Translations under genes and position numbers: made by a program | The notes under the pieces: model-generated | Seen by the model: only the letters and a program-made list of their open reading frames with translations | Told to the model about the DNA's origin: nothing | Databases searched by the model: none | Part shown: piece by piece, positions 35,967 through 44,090 of the stretch | How the letters are laid out: every line of letters begins with the position of its first letter | Position numbering within the stretch: the first letter of the stretch is position 1 | Source of the DNA: Bacteroidota bacterium | GTDB lineage: Bacteria > Bacteroidota > Bacteroidia > Bacteroidales > CAIXZF01 | Direction: 5' to 3' | DNA: 64,000 nt | Assembly: GCA_022709385.1 (NCBI GenBank) | Contig: JAKLIX010000001.1 | Location: forward strand, 524,227-588,226

Positions 35967-37310
35967 ATGAAGCAGACGGAAAAACACATCAACGGGAACA
36001 TTTTTACCCATGCCGTCCGTTTTCCGCAAAGCTGCAGGCTGTCCGGCCTCTTCTCTTCTCTTCTCTTCTCTTCTCTTCTCTTAAATTTTTCTGTTGAAGT
36101 TTATGGTCAGGGCATGACCCTACAGCTGACTCCTTCCGTTTACGGAGGAGGGTACAACGTGGGTTGTTTCGGAGCGGCAAACGGCGCGATCAATCTGACA
36201 GTGACAGGCGGTACCTCCCCTTACGATTACCGCTGGTCCAACGATGCCACCACGGAGGATCTCAGTAATCTTCCGGCGGGATTCTATGCGGTTACGGTGA
36301 CAGATTACAACCTGAACACTGCCACCGGCCAGATCACCCTGAGCGAACCCAGGGAGATGATCCTGGACATCCTGGTAGTTGAATATCCCAACGGATTCAA
36401 CATCAGTTGTTTTCAGTGTTACAACGGGGCGGTCTACCTCGATGTGATCGACGGGGTGTCACCCTATAGTTATGAATGGAGCGACGGCTGGATGGAACAG
36501 GATCATCTGGGACTAGGCAGCGGGAATGTTTCGGTGATCGTCACCGACCTGAACGGCTGCCGTGTGACATCAGACCAGTACTACCTGACGGCCCCTGCCC
36601 GTAACGACTGGACGGTGCTTGGCAATGATGACACCGACGCTTCCATGCACTTTCTGGGAACCAAAGACAGTGTTCCGCTGATTTTCCGAAGTCATAACCA
36701 GGAGGTATTCCGAGCCGGTCCGGACGGCAGTATCCGCCTGACATCCCTGATGGGCAGCAGTCCCGGGGTGGTGATGCTTGATTCCGCAGGCTTACTCTAT
36801 GGAACCGGAACAGGGACAGAACCGACGGCTTCCGTTCCGTGGATGACGCAGGGGAACAACCTTCCGCTGAATGAATACAAGGCGCTTGGAACGCTTAACG
36901 AAACAGCCCTGGTCATGATGACTGACAATGCTGCCCGCCTTCGGATACAGCCTGACGGCAGGGTGGGGATCAATACCGTCCCACCGGCCGGAGGCGACCA
37001 TATGCTGTACGTCGACGGCAGCATTGCCGCCCGTGAACTGAAGGTGATGACGGGTCCTTTTCCCGATTTTGTGTTTGAGAATGACTATCCCCTGATGAGC
37101 CTGCCAGACCTGGAGTCTTATATCCTGCAACACGGCCACCTTCCGGGTATCCCGGGCAGAGCGGAAACAGAAGCACTGCAGGGTTTTGAAGTGGGATGCC
37201 TGCAGCTTGCCCTGTTGCAAAAGATCGAAGAACTCAGCCTGTATATCATTGCCTTGCAGAAAGAACTTGATGCCTTGCGCAAGGTGGTACATAAAAAACA
37301 GGAACAATGA
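35967..37310 (+). CDS. SprB-repeat surface protein with C-terminal coiled coil; signal peptide encoded by a CTCTT tract
   Basis: 447 residues. The signal peptide's hydrophobic core is SSLLFSSLLFSSLL (about residues 28-41), encoded by a (CTCTT)7 tract. Two SprB-type repeats follow: about 57-130 (GCFGAANGAINLTVTGGTSP, YDYRWSND, GFYAVTVTD) and about 140-210 (SCFQCYNGAVYLDVIDGVSP, YSYEWSDG). A beta-rich middle (FRAGPDGSIRLTS, RLRIQPDGRVGINT) leads to a tail resembling the intramolecular-chaperone ends of tail-fibre-like proteins (SLPDLESYILQHGHLPGIP) and a terminal helix likely to form a coiled coil. It has no T9SS sorting domain. Its stop overlaps the next start (ATGA), so the glycosidase-like gene is probably co-translated. 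The pentamer tract suggests phase-variable expression. Confidence 0.78.
   Translation: MKQTEKHINGNIFTHAVRFPQSCRLSGLFSSLLFSSLLLNFSVEVYGQGMTLQLTPSVYGGGYNVGCFGAANGAINLTVTGGTSPYDYRWSNDATTEDLSNLPAGFYAVTVTDYNLNTATGQITLSEPREMILDILVVEYPNGFNISCFQCYNGAVYLDVIDGVSPYSYEWSDGWMEQDHLGLGSGNVSVIVTDLNGCRVTSDQYYLTAPARNDWTVLGNDDTDASMHFLGTKDSVPLIFRSHNQEVFRAGPDGSIRLTSLMGSSPGVVMLDSAGLLYGTGTGTEPTASVPWMTQGNNLPLNEYKALGTLNETALVMMTDNAARLRIQPDGRVGINTVPPAGGDHMLYVDGSIAARELKVMTGPFPDFVFENDYPLMSLPDLESYILQHGHLPGIPGRAETEALQGFEVGCLQLALLQKIEELSLYIIALQKELDALRKVVHKKQEQ
36048..36082 (+). repeat. Pentanucleotide tract (CTCTT)7 inside a signal-peptide coding region
   Basis: Seven perfect CTCTT units, 35 bp, within codons ~28-39 of the SprB-repeat gene. 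The current unit count keeps the frame open. In the other two frames, stop codons follow almost immediately (TCT-TAA, and TTC-TGT-TGA), so gain or loss of one unit would truncate the protein. Confidence 0.95.
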
Positions 37311-39580
37311 GAAGGATGAAACAGGGTTTGATCCCGGCGACGCTGGTTTTCTCATTAATTTCTTATGTGGCTTGCTTTTCCCAGCCGGGTTTGGTAACTT
37401 TGGAGGGTAAACAGTTCAGGCTGAACGGTCAGGATTATTATCCCATGGTTTGTTGTTATTGTTTCAATGTATTGTACGACGACCCTTTTGACATAGCAGA
37501 CATCTACCTGTCGGCCGACTTTGGCTATGGCCCGGGGAAGTACATTGCCGGAGTGGCAGACATGCCGAACTTTGAATATGAATGTGATGACCCTGCAGGC
37601 TGTCTCCAGCAGTTGAAAGATGACTTTACCAAAATACGGCAAATGGGGTTTACCGCGATCAGGACCTGCGGTTTGCATCCTTTTCTGGGTCCTGATGATG
37701 ATCTGTACGGTTACTCGATCACTGCCACCCGAAATACGCATCCGTTGTGGGAACCGACTCTGGAAAAACATTGTATTATCATTGTACCGCCCTATGTTTG
37801 TGATGAGCAGCAAAATCCGGAGTTCTATCATTATTGCAGGATACTGGATGATATGTTAGATGCGGCCAGGCAATGTGGCTTGAAAGTATTGCTTGACATT
37901 GGCGCCGAGAATTATACCATCAGTGAGGAAAGATGGATAGAGTGGGGCGAATTTTTAAAAGGGGTGGCTGCACATCTTTCGGATGACACCACGCTGATGG
38001 CCTATGTTTTCTTTGAAGAAGCACTGTGGACGGATCAGTACACCAATTACACCAAGCAGGAAGTATGTACGATCACTACGTATTGGTATGACAAGATCCA
38101 TGAGGTGGACGACAACCACCTGATCACCCTCGGAAGCTGCCTCGAAGAAGAAGCCTGGGAGTGGGATCCTGCGGTGGTGAAGGTGGATTTTACCAGCCCG
38201 CATCCCTATCCGGCCACCTTTGCGAGAGAGAATTACTCTTATGAGCTTGCCTACGAACGTTTCCTGGGCCGTTTGATCTGGCTGCAGCGGAATTCACCGC
38301 TTCCCTGGATCATCGGGGAGATTTCCCTCGGGGCGATGGATGATTACTATGAAAAGGATACGGTTCCTCAACCACCTGTGTGGACCAGGTATGCCTTATC
38401 CCCGCCAAGGGTGAATACGCCCGACCTTCAGGTACAGAAGGATTTTGCTGAGCAAAGCCTGGAGGATGTGCGAAACTGCGGAGCATCGGGATACTCCTGG
38501 TGGCAGTTTCAGGAAACCTGGTGGGTTAGTCCTTTGAGTGAATGGAAAAATCACAACCATGATGCAGACGGCTTATTACGGCACAAAGCCTTTTACGATC
38601 TGACGATACAGGAGGACGAATTTCCACTGGAAAAGCCGGTGGTTGAAGCCTTTGAGAACTATACTCCTGCCACCCCCGACCCCCAGGCCGTCCAGCAGCC
38701 CCAGAATTACTACAATCCCTTCAATGGCAACAATTACATGGTCTGCGGCTACGTGAAAGACCAGGATGAGGTGGCCATCAGGGATGCGGTTGTGTATGCA
38801 AGTAATTGGAATCCGCCGATTTATGATGATATTACAGTTTATGGTTTTACCAATGAGAATGGATGCTACAACATTGGTACTCCGTACAATGATGATTTAA
38901 GTCACTTTAATTACCTGAAAGCATCTGCCGTTGGATGTGGTGTTGGTGAAATTACACCAGGATATATATATTTAAATACTAAGAATTTTGAAATTAGCAG
39001 ACCTTTATTATACAACACCCAACTCAGTAGTCCAACCACAATACAGATAAACGAGGAAGAAACCTACCAGGCCATAAATACCATTGCAATCAGCAACCTG
39101 ACGGTTGACGGTAACGGAAGCAACGGCGGAAGCGCTGAGATCAAAGCCCGGAACAGCGTGACCCTTCAAAGCGGATTTTGGGCAAAAAGCGGCAGCCATG
39201 TGCATGTCCATACCGGACCTTTTTTGTTTCCATGCGAAACCTGGCCTGATGTATTGGTTGAATCAAAAAGCGGCCCTCAAAACATTGCCGGGTATTTTGC
39301 AAGCGAATTTGAGCTTCATTTTGAACTTAAAAAAGATGAGGCGGATGCCAGGATCTTTCCAAATCCATCTGGTGGTAAATACCACATTGAATTATTAGGA
39401 TGTACACCGGAAAATATCACTGTAGCGGTTTTTGATTGCCTCGGCAGGCTGATCCAAACCGGAAATCATACAGGGAATGATGCTATCAGTATTGATCTGA
39501 AGGATTTTCCTGATGGAAGTTATTATACTTTGATTAAATCCGATACATGGTGTATCTCAAAGAAAGTTTTCAAATTTTAA
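37307..39580 (+). CDS. Secreted glycoside-hydrolase-like (TIM barrel) protein with T9SS sorting domain
   Basis: 757 residues. After a signal peptide (to about residue 28) comes a GH5/GH2-like barrel: LEGKQFRLNGQDYYPM, IRQMGFTAIRTCG, ARQCGLKVLLDIGAENY, AYVFFEEALWTDQY (Glu237/Glu238, candidate acid/base), TLGSCLEEE and WIIGEISLGAMD (Glu338, candidate nucleophile). The acid/base motif is not the usual NEP, so activity is uncertain. A Cna/carboxypeptidase-like insert (VCGYVKDQDEVAIRDAVVYA), a coat-hanger-type repeat (NSVTLQSGFWAKSGSHV) and a T9SS C-terminal domain (IFPNPSGGKYHIELLG) follow. The ATGA overlap implies translational coupling with the SprB-repeat gene. Base composition becomes AT-rich from about 38.8 kb. 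Confidence 0.7.
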   Translation: MRRMKQGLIPATLVFSLISYVACFSQPGLVTLEGKQFRLNGQDYYPMVCCYCFNVLYDDPFDIADIYLSADFGYGPGKYIAGVADMPNFEYECDDPAGCLQQLKDDFTKIRQMGFTAIRTCGLHPFLGPDDDLYGYSITATRNTHPLWEPTLEKHCIIIVPPYVCDEQQNPEFYHYCRILDDMLDAARQCGLKVLLDIGAENYTISEERWIEWGEFLKGVAAHLSDDTTLMAYVFFEEALWTDQYTNYTKQEVCTITTYWYDKIHEVDDNHLITLGSCLEEEAWEWDPAVVKVDFTSPHPYPATFARENYSYELAYERFLGRLIWLQRNSPLPWIIGEISLGAMDDYYEKDTVPQPPVWTRYALSPPRVNTPDLQVQKDFAEQSLEDVRNCGASGYSWWQFQETWWVSPLSEWKNHNHDADGLLRHKAFYDLTIQEDEFPLEKPVVEAFENYTPATPDPQAVQQPQNYYNPFNGNNYMVCGYVKDQDEVAIRDAVVYASNWNPPIYDDITVYGFTNENGCYNIGTPYNDDLSHFNYLKASAVGCGVGEITPGYIYLNTKNFEISRPLLYNTQLSSPTTIQINEEETYQAINTIAISNLTVDGNGSNGGSAEIKARNSVTLQSGFWAKSGSHVHVHTGPFLFPCETWPDVLVESKSGPQNIAGYFASEFELHFELKKDEADARIFPNPSGGKYHIELLGCTPENITVAVFDCLGRLIQTGNHTGNDAISIDLKDFPDGSYYTLIKSDTWCISKKVFKF

Positions 39581-39589
39581 AGATTCCAT

Positions 39590-41215
39590 ATGATGAATAT
39601 AATATTTATTTTTTTGGTCACCTTCTTGTTCACGATGCAACTGTCACTTCATGTTTTAAGCCAGCAATGGCAGATTGCGGAACACATGGGTGGGTATACG
39701 AATGATGCAAGTTCAAGTATTATAATTGATTCTGAGGGAAATGTATATGTCGGAGGTATATTTTCCGGAACCGGTCATTTTCAGAATCAGTCAATAGGAA
39801 GCAATGGGATGCAGGATTTTTTTCTGGCAAAATACAATTCCGCTGGGAACCTTTTATGGGTAAAGTGTGGTGGTGGAGGTGGAAATACTCCTGAGAACGC
39901 AGGGGATGAGATCTATAAAATGGTTATTGATGACCAGGATAGAATCTTCATTGCAGGAACTGTAAACGGAACTGCGATGTTTGGTAACATTGCTTTCAGT
40001 TGTTATGGACAACTGGATGCATTTCTTGCCCGTTACGACACTGCTGGTAATTGTATATGGGTGAGGCATATGGGCGGGCAATACAGAACTGGTTCCCGTG
40101 CTATTGTTTTGGATGACAATAACCATATTTTTATAACCGGAACTTCAATCTATACAGATTCCTTGCATTGTGCGGATACTTCCATTGCAATAAATGACCA
40201 CAAGTTTTTTTTGGCAAAATATGATCTTGATGGAAATTTTCATTGGCTTAGGACCATTGAAGGGAATGGAAGTTTAAGTATTAATGAAATAGCGTTAAAT
40301 GGTGATGAGCTGACTATGGCAGGGTACTTCAGTGCTGAAATTAATTGTGATACAATGACTTTCTCAACACAAAAGCAATTTCAACCGGTGCTATTAAAAA
40401 TGGACACCACCGGAGCATTTATCTGGGGTAGGACATTTAATTGCACAACCCTGGCAACAGTCTCAGCTATCTCATATTCAAATACTGGATATCTATATTG
40501 TACAGGCTATGCCCATGGGGCTTTTATTCTTGGGAGCGACACATTAATTGATGGTGGAGGGTATGTTATGAAATTGGATCCAGACGGAGAACCGGTTTGG
40601 ATGAAGGGAGCTGCAACAATGGTGAAGGATGTATGCCTGGATTCCGATAACAACCTTTTTATTTCAGGATGTTACATGGATGAACAGTACATTTCGGACT
40701 GTCAGGTCACTTCCACCGCGAACCTTTCGAGTATGTATATTGCTAAGCTTGATACTAATGGAAATTGTCTTGGCGTAACCACAGTCCCGAATGTATTTGG
40801 TACCTACCAATCAATGCTGGATGAAAATGATCAGTTTTATATTACCGGATACTGCGAAGCCACAGAATTCGGCAGTATTTCAGTCGGGAACTACGGAGAA
40901 ATGGATGCCTTCTGGGCCAAACTGGATTATGTGAGCGGGATGCAGGAGCAGGGTGGAGGAGAGGAGCATGCACTGTTTATCTATGCCAATCCCAATACCG
41001 GTGTCTTTCACGTGAAAGTGCCCCGGGCGGTATCCAATGAAAGGGATCTTGTATTGCGCATCTTCGACAACAGCAACCGCCTGGTCCACGAGCAGCCGCT
41101 CGACATGGGCGGAGATACCCCCCGCATCCATGTGTCACATGCCCGTCCCGGTATGTACCACCTGCAGCTCATTACAAAATACAATGTGTACACCGGCAAG
41201 ATGATCGTGGAGTAG
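39590..41215 (+). CDS. SBBP-repeat beta-propeller T9SS cargo protein
   Basis: 541 residues. Signal peptide to about residue 25, then repeated beta-propeller (SBBP-like) units of about 55-65 residues: GNVYVGGIFSGTGHF, DFFLAKYNSAGNLLWVK, DRIFIAGTVNGTAMFG, DAFLARYDTAGNCIWVRHMG, HIFITGTS and FFLAKYDLDGNFHWLR. The C-terminus is a T9SS domain (YANPNTGVFHVKVPRA ... MYHLQLI). It is probably a surface or secreted binding protein; no catalytic motif is seen. It starts 10 bases after the glycosidase-like gene, so it is probably in the same operon. The coding DNA is visibly more AT-rich than its surroundings up to about 40.9 kb, and the T9SS tail returns to normal composition. Confidence 0.8.
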   Translation: MMNIIFIFLVTFLFTMQLSLHVLSQQWQIAEHMGGYTNDASSSIIIDSEGNVYVGGIFSGTGHFQNQSIGSNGMQDFFLAKYNSAGNLLWVKCGGGGGNTPENAGDEIYKMVIDDQDRIFIAGTVNGTAMFGNIAFSCYGQLDAFLARYDTAGNCIWVRHMGGQYRTGSRAIVLDDNNHIFITGTSIYTDSLHCADTSIAINDHKFFLAKYDLDGNFHWLRTIEGNGSLSINEIALNGDELTMAGYFSAEINCDTMTFSTQKQFQPVLLKMDTTGAFIWGRTFNCTTLATVSAISYSNTGYLYCTGYAHGAFILGSDTLIDGGGYVMKLDPDGEPVWMKGAATMVKDVCLDSDNNLFISGCYMDEQYISDCQVTSTANLSSMYIAKLDTNGNCLGVTTVPNVFGTYQSMLDENDQFYITGYCEATEFGSISVGNYGEMDAFWAKLDYVSGMQEQGGGEEHALFIYANPNTGVFHVKVPRAVSNERDLVLRIFDNSNRLVHEQPLDMGGDTPRIHVSHARPGMYHLQLITKYNVYTGKMIVE

Positions 41216-41220
41216 ATTCT

Positions 41221-41298
41221 CATTCTTGCATTCACGCATTCCCGCATTCTGGCCTTTGCATTCCCGCATTCTTGCATTCCCGCATTCTCGCATTCCAC
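41221..41298 (+). repeat. 8-bp tandem repeat CATTCNNG
   Basis: Nine units of CATTC followed by three variable bases (mostly TTG, ACG, CCG, TCG), with one 6-bp interruption. It begins right after the stop of the propeller gene, inside the ~607-bp gap before the aldehyde dehydrogenase gene. Confidence 0.8.
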
Positions 41299-41395
41299 TC
41301 CCCCTTCCACACACCCGGACCCGCTCCTTCCTCACTCATCTTCAGCGCAAGGATGAAGGGGCTGGTATAAAATAAACTGCCATCATGGAAAAACG

Positions 41396-41728
41396 ATGTG
41401 ACACATGGCCCAACGATGTGCCACATGCCGGCAACTCATTTTAAAGACCTGAAAAACAGTGTAATATAATCGCTGCTTTTAAAACCGTGACGTATGTCGC
41501 CACATGTTCTGGTTTCGGTGTTGAAAACTTGCATGTGTCACATCAAAACACCATGTGACACATTGAAATGTTGATGTGTCACATGGCCCAAGTGCATCTT
41601 ACTGCACTCATTACTAATGACATAATCATCCAGTAATGCAATTATCAAAAAATAGCAGTCCTGGGAGGAATGTTCAGCAGAACGTTTGAAACGCTGATGT
41701 GACACATCGAAGCTGGCATGTGTCACAT
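41396..41728. repeat. Cluster of ATGTG-W-CACAT palindromes (possible operator array)
   Basis: 11-bp palindromes lie at 41396, 41416, 41533, 41553, 41574, 41697 and 41718 (six with A or T in the centre; the one at 41416 has C), plus a degraded site at 41494. Within groups the centres are 20 or 21 bp apart. They fill the gap upstream of the aldehyde dehydrogenase gene. Two more isolated copies lie at 41130 (inside the previous gene's end) and 43770 (upstream of the acetyltransferase). The rest of this ~600-bp gap shows no gene. Confidence 0.75.
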
Positions 41729-41822
41729 CAACGCTGCCTTAACTTCCAACATCCCGGAGCATCTGTCACCAATTCACATTCATGTGTTAGTTTTACAGCT
41801 TTAAACGAAAAGCCCTTTAAGC

Positions 41823-43262
41823 ATGAACTCACCGAATATCAATGCCGGTCAAATCCTCGATCAGGCTGTACAGGCTTTCCAGGCCTTCCAGGAACTTGAC
41901 CAGGAACAGACCGACCGCATCGTCAGGGCGGTATACAAAGCCGGCTTCAACCACAGGATAACGCTTGCCCGCATGGCCTGGGAGGAAACCGGCATCGGCA
42001 AATGGGAAGACAAGATCATTAAGAATGTCATTGCCACAAGGTATGTTTACCTGGATATCATCCGCCAGAGGACCGTGGGCATCATCTCGGAAGATGAAGC
42101 GAACGGCATCACGGAGATCGCCAAACCGATGGGTCCGGTATTTGCCATCACACCGATCACCAATCCCACTTCGACAGTACTGTTTAAGATACTTATCTGT
42201 CTGAAAACCAGGAATCCCATCATCATCAACCCACATGGAGCCGCCAGGAAATGCTCCCTCGAGGCGGCCAGGATTTGTTATGAGGCTGCCCTGGAGGCAG
42301 GCGCTCCTCCGCACTGTATCCAATGGATCAGGAGAGCTTCGCGGGAGGAGGTTATCAGCATGATGGAACACCGGAAAACAGCGCTGATACTGGCCACGGG
42401 TTCGGTCGGACTCGTGAGGGCCGCCTACCGCAGCGGAACCCCGGCCTATGGGGTAGGACCCGGCAATGTGCCGGTCTATATCGGTAAAAGTGCCGATGTC
42501 CCCTTTGCGGTGGATACCATACTGTCGTCGAAAACCTTTGATAACGGGACGATCTGTGCCAGTGAGCAGGCCGTGGTCGTGTCGAAATACAATGCCGCAG
42601 CCGTCAGGGAAGCATTCATCCGCAGAAAGGCATATTTCCTCGATCCTCAGGAAATCGAAAAGCTGAATCCCGTCATCTTCAACCCGGTTGAACGCGTGAT
42701 GCGGGCAGAGGTCATCGGGAAGCCTGCTGCCGCCATTGCTTCCATGGCCGGGATAGGAGTACCGGAAGGTACTTCCGTACTGATGGCCCCCCTGGGTGAC
42801 GCTGTCGGACCGGAACATCCCTTTTCCATGGAAATCCTCGCACCCAAGCTGGCATGGTATGAAGTGGACAACTTTCAGCAGGGAATGGACATGTGCCGCA
42901 AGATCAACAGGCATGGCGGACTCGGTCATACGGTCAGCATCTTCTCCAACGATCCCGGAAAGATCAGGCAGTTTGCCACTGTGATGAATGCCGGCCGTAT
43001 TGTCGTGAATACACCTTCCTCACAGGGAGCCCTGGGTGGCGGGTATAACACCCTGCAACCCTCGCTGACCCTGGCCTGCGGCTCTGGCGGTAAGAACATC
43101 ACCACCGACAATATCTCCGTCAAACACCTGCTGAATATCCAGCGCATCGCCTTCCGCCGCGAAAACCGCTGTGTGGTGTGCGACAGTGATCTCTATTTCA
43201 ACGACAGCCTCGGTGAAGAAGAAGTGGACCGGATCTGCAGGGAAAGATATGATCAATGCTAA
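41823..43262 (+). CDS. CoA-acylating aldehyde dehydrogenase (AdhE N-terminal / EutE-like)
   Basis: 479 residues. Aldehyde-dehydrogenase fold with PMGPVFAITPITNPTSTV, NPIIINPHGAA, LATGSVGLVRAAYRSGTP and GVGPGNVPVYI. The catalytic Cys245 lies in FDNGTICASEQAVVV, and GGLGHTVSIFSND, MNAGRIVVNTPSSQGALGG and GGKNITTDNI follow. This pattern is that of acetaldehyde dehydrogenases that reduce acetyl-CoA to acetaldehyde with NADH, or the reverse. The iron alcohol-dehydrogenase half of AdhE is absent, so the protein stands alone. It lies downstream of the palindrome cluster and is convergent with the acetyltransferase gene, overlapping at the stop codons. Whether it makes or uses aldehyde cannot be told. 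Confidence 0.87.
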   Translation: MNSPNINAGQILDQAVQAFQAFQELDQEQTDRIVRAVYKAGFNHRITLARMAWEETGIGKWEDKIIKNVIATRYVYLDIIRQRTVGIISEDEANGITEIAKPMGPVFAITPITNPTSTVLFKILICLKTRNPIIINPHGAARKCSLEAARICYEAALEAGAPPHCIQWIRRASREEVISMMEHRKTALILATGSVGLVRAAYRSGTPAYGVGPGNVPVYIGKSADVPFAVDTILSSKTFDNGTICASEQAVVVSKYNAAAVREAFIRRKAYFLDPQEIEKLNPVIFNPVERVMRAEVIGKPAAAIASMAGIGVPEGTSVLMAPLGDAVGPEHPFSMEILAPKLAWYEVDNFQQGMDMCRKINRHGGLGHTVSIFSNDPGKIRQFATVMNAGRIVVNTPSSQGALGGGYNTLQPSLTLACGSGGKNITTDNISVKHLLNIQRIAFRRENRCVVCDSDLYFNDSLGEEEVDRICRERYDQC

Positions 43263-43714
43263 GTTTTCATCCACTCAAAAACCCGGTAATGCTCCCCGTT
43301 CATACCAAGTGCTTCATATACAGCCATTGCAGGCAGATTCCCTTTGTCAACGTACAGCCTCAGGCCACGGATGTCAGGATCACAATGCGCTTTGTCCTGT
43401 AAAAACATGTACATTCTACGGAAAACTCCGGTACCGCGATAGGCCTGGTCAACGTAAACCGACTGTATCCACCATACCCATCCGTTTCTCCAGTCGCTCC
43501 ATTCCCTGGTGATCATCAGGGAAGCGATCACCCTGTCCGCTGATCCAGCCACATAGTAAACGCCCTTCTGACGGTCCGTGAATACGGCTTTTATACCCTG
43601 GGCAAGTACTTCCGGGTCAAGTAATAATCCCTCGCTTTCTGCTGCCATCCTCATCTGAAAGTCCTTGATGACAGCTATATCGGCGATTGTAGCTTCTCTG
43701 ACTGTGATTTCCAT
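43259..43714 (-). CDS. GNAT-family N-acetyltransferase
   Basis: 151 residues. GNAT fold: MEITVREATIADIAVIKDF at the N-terminus, then VWWIQSVYVDQAYRGTGVF with the acetyl-CoA loop Q/R-x-x-G-x-G/A seen as QAYRGTGVFRRM, and a C-terminal LYVDKGNLPAMAVYEALGM, which is the usual motif B. The substrate is unknown. The ATG at 43714 gives a normal GNAT start; a 22-codon upstream extension would run through an ATGTGACACAT palindrome (43770) and is not favoured. Its stop overlaps the stop of the aldehyde dehydrogenase gene by 4 bases. Confidence 0.85.
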   Translation of the reverse strand: MEITVREATIADIAVIKDFQMRMAAESEGLLLDPEVLAQGIKAVFTDRQKGVYYVAGSADRVIASLMITREWSDWRNGWVWWIQSVYVDQAYRGTGVFRRMYMFLQDKAHCDPDIRGLRLYVDKGNLPAMAVYEALGMNGEHYRVFEWMKT

Positions 43715-43830
43715 GCGGTAAAAATAATCAAGCCTCGGGAAATGGAAAAATATTTTAGGTTTTAGCAGAATGTGACACATCGGGGATTGAGGGGATTTTT
43801 TCTTTTTCCTGTTGGAGAGATTTGATATTC

Positions 43831-44054
43831 AAGCCCTTCAGGCTTGTGATGCTTTGGGATCGCATATACCCCGGGTTGTACCCGGAGCTATTCATTTTCA
43901 ACCCCTTCGGGGTTCAAGGTGGGCAAGCCCGAAGGGCTTTAATCCAGATAGCCCCGGACCGTGTCCGGGGAAAGAACGGCAGTATTCAGTCACAACCCGG
44001 AACGGGTTGAATGTATATGGTGCTTATGTGTGAAGTTGAAGCCGAAAGCTTCGG
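43831..44054. repeat. Seven-hairpin palindrome cluster (intergenic structured repeat)
   Basis: A series of perfect short inverted repeats with 3- or 5-nt loops: AAGCC-GGCTT (43831), CCGGGT-ACCCGG (43871), AACCCC-GGGGTT (43900), AAGCCC-GGGCTT (43925), CCCCGGAC-GTCCGGGG (43952), AACCCG-CGGGTT (43994) and CCGAA-TTCGG (44042). They fill most of the 376-bp gap between the acetyltransferase and purF-like genes. Short reading frames across it are built from the repeats and are not taken as genes. Confidence 0.8.
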
Positions 44055-44063
44055 TATTATTGT

Positions 44064-44071
44064 TACCTTTG
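44064..44071 (+). promoter_or_regulatory. Predicted promoter -7 element for the purF-like gene
   Basis: TACCTTTG, an exact TAnnTTTG match, 19 bases before the ATG at 44091 and directly after the palindrome cluster. Confidence 0.55.
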
Positions 44072-44090
44072 CTCCTTCAAAAAAACACCC

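Noticed and set aside
41396..41728. CRP or ParB binding sites
   Set aside because: The motif ATGTG-W-CACAT fits neither TGTGA-N6-TCACA nor the parS palindrome; left as an unassigned operator-like array.
41829..42929. 366-codon minus-strand open frame
   Set aside because: Antisense shadow of the CoA-acylating aldehyde dehydrogenase; no motifs.
43812..44033. Small open frames in the hairpin cluster
   Set aside because: Their codons are made of the palindromes themselves and two frames overlap, so they are treated as non-coding.
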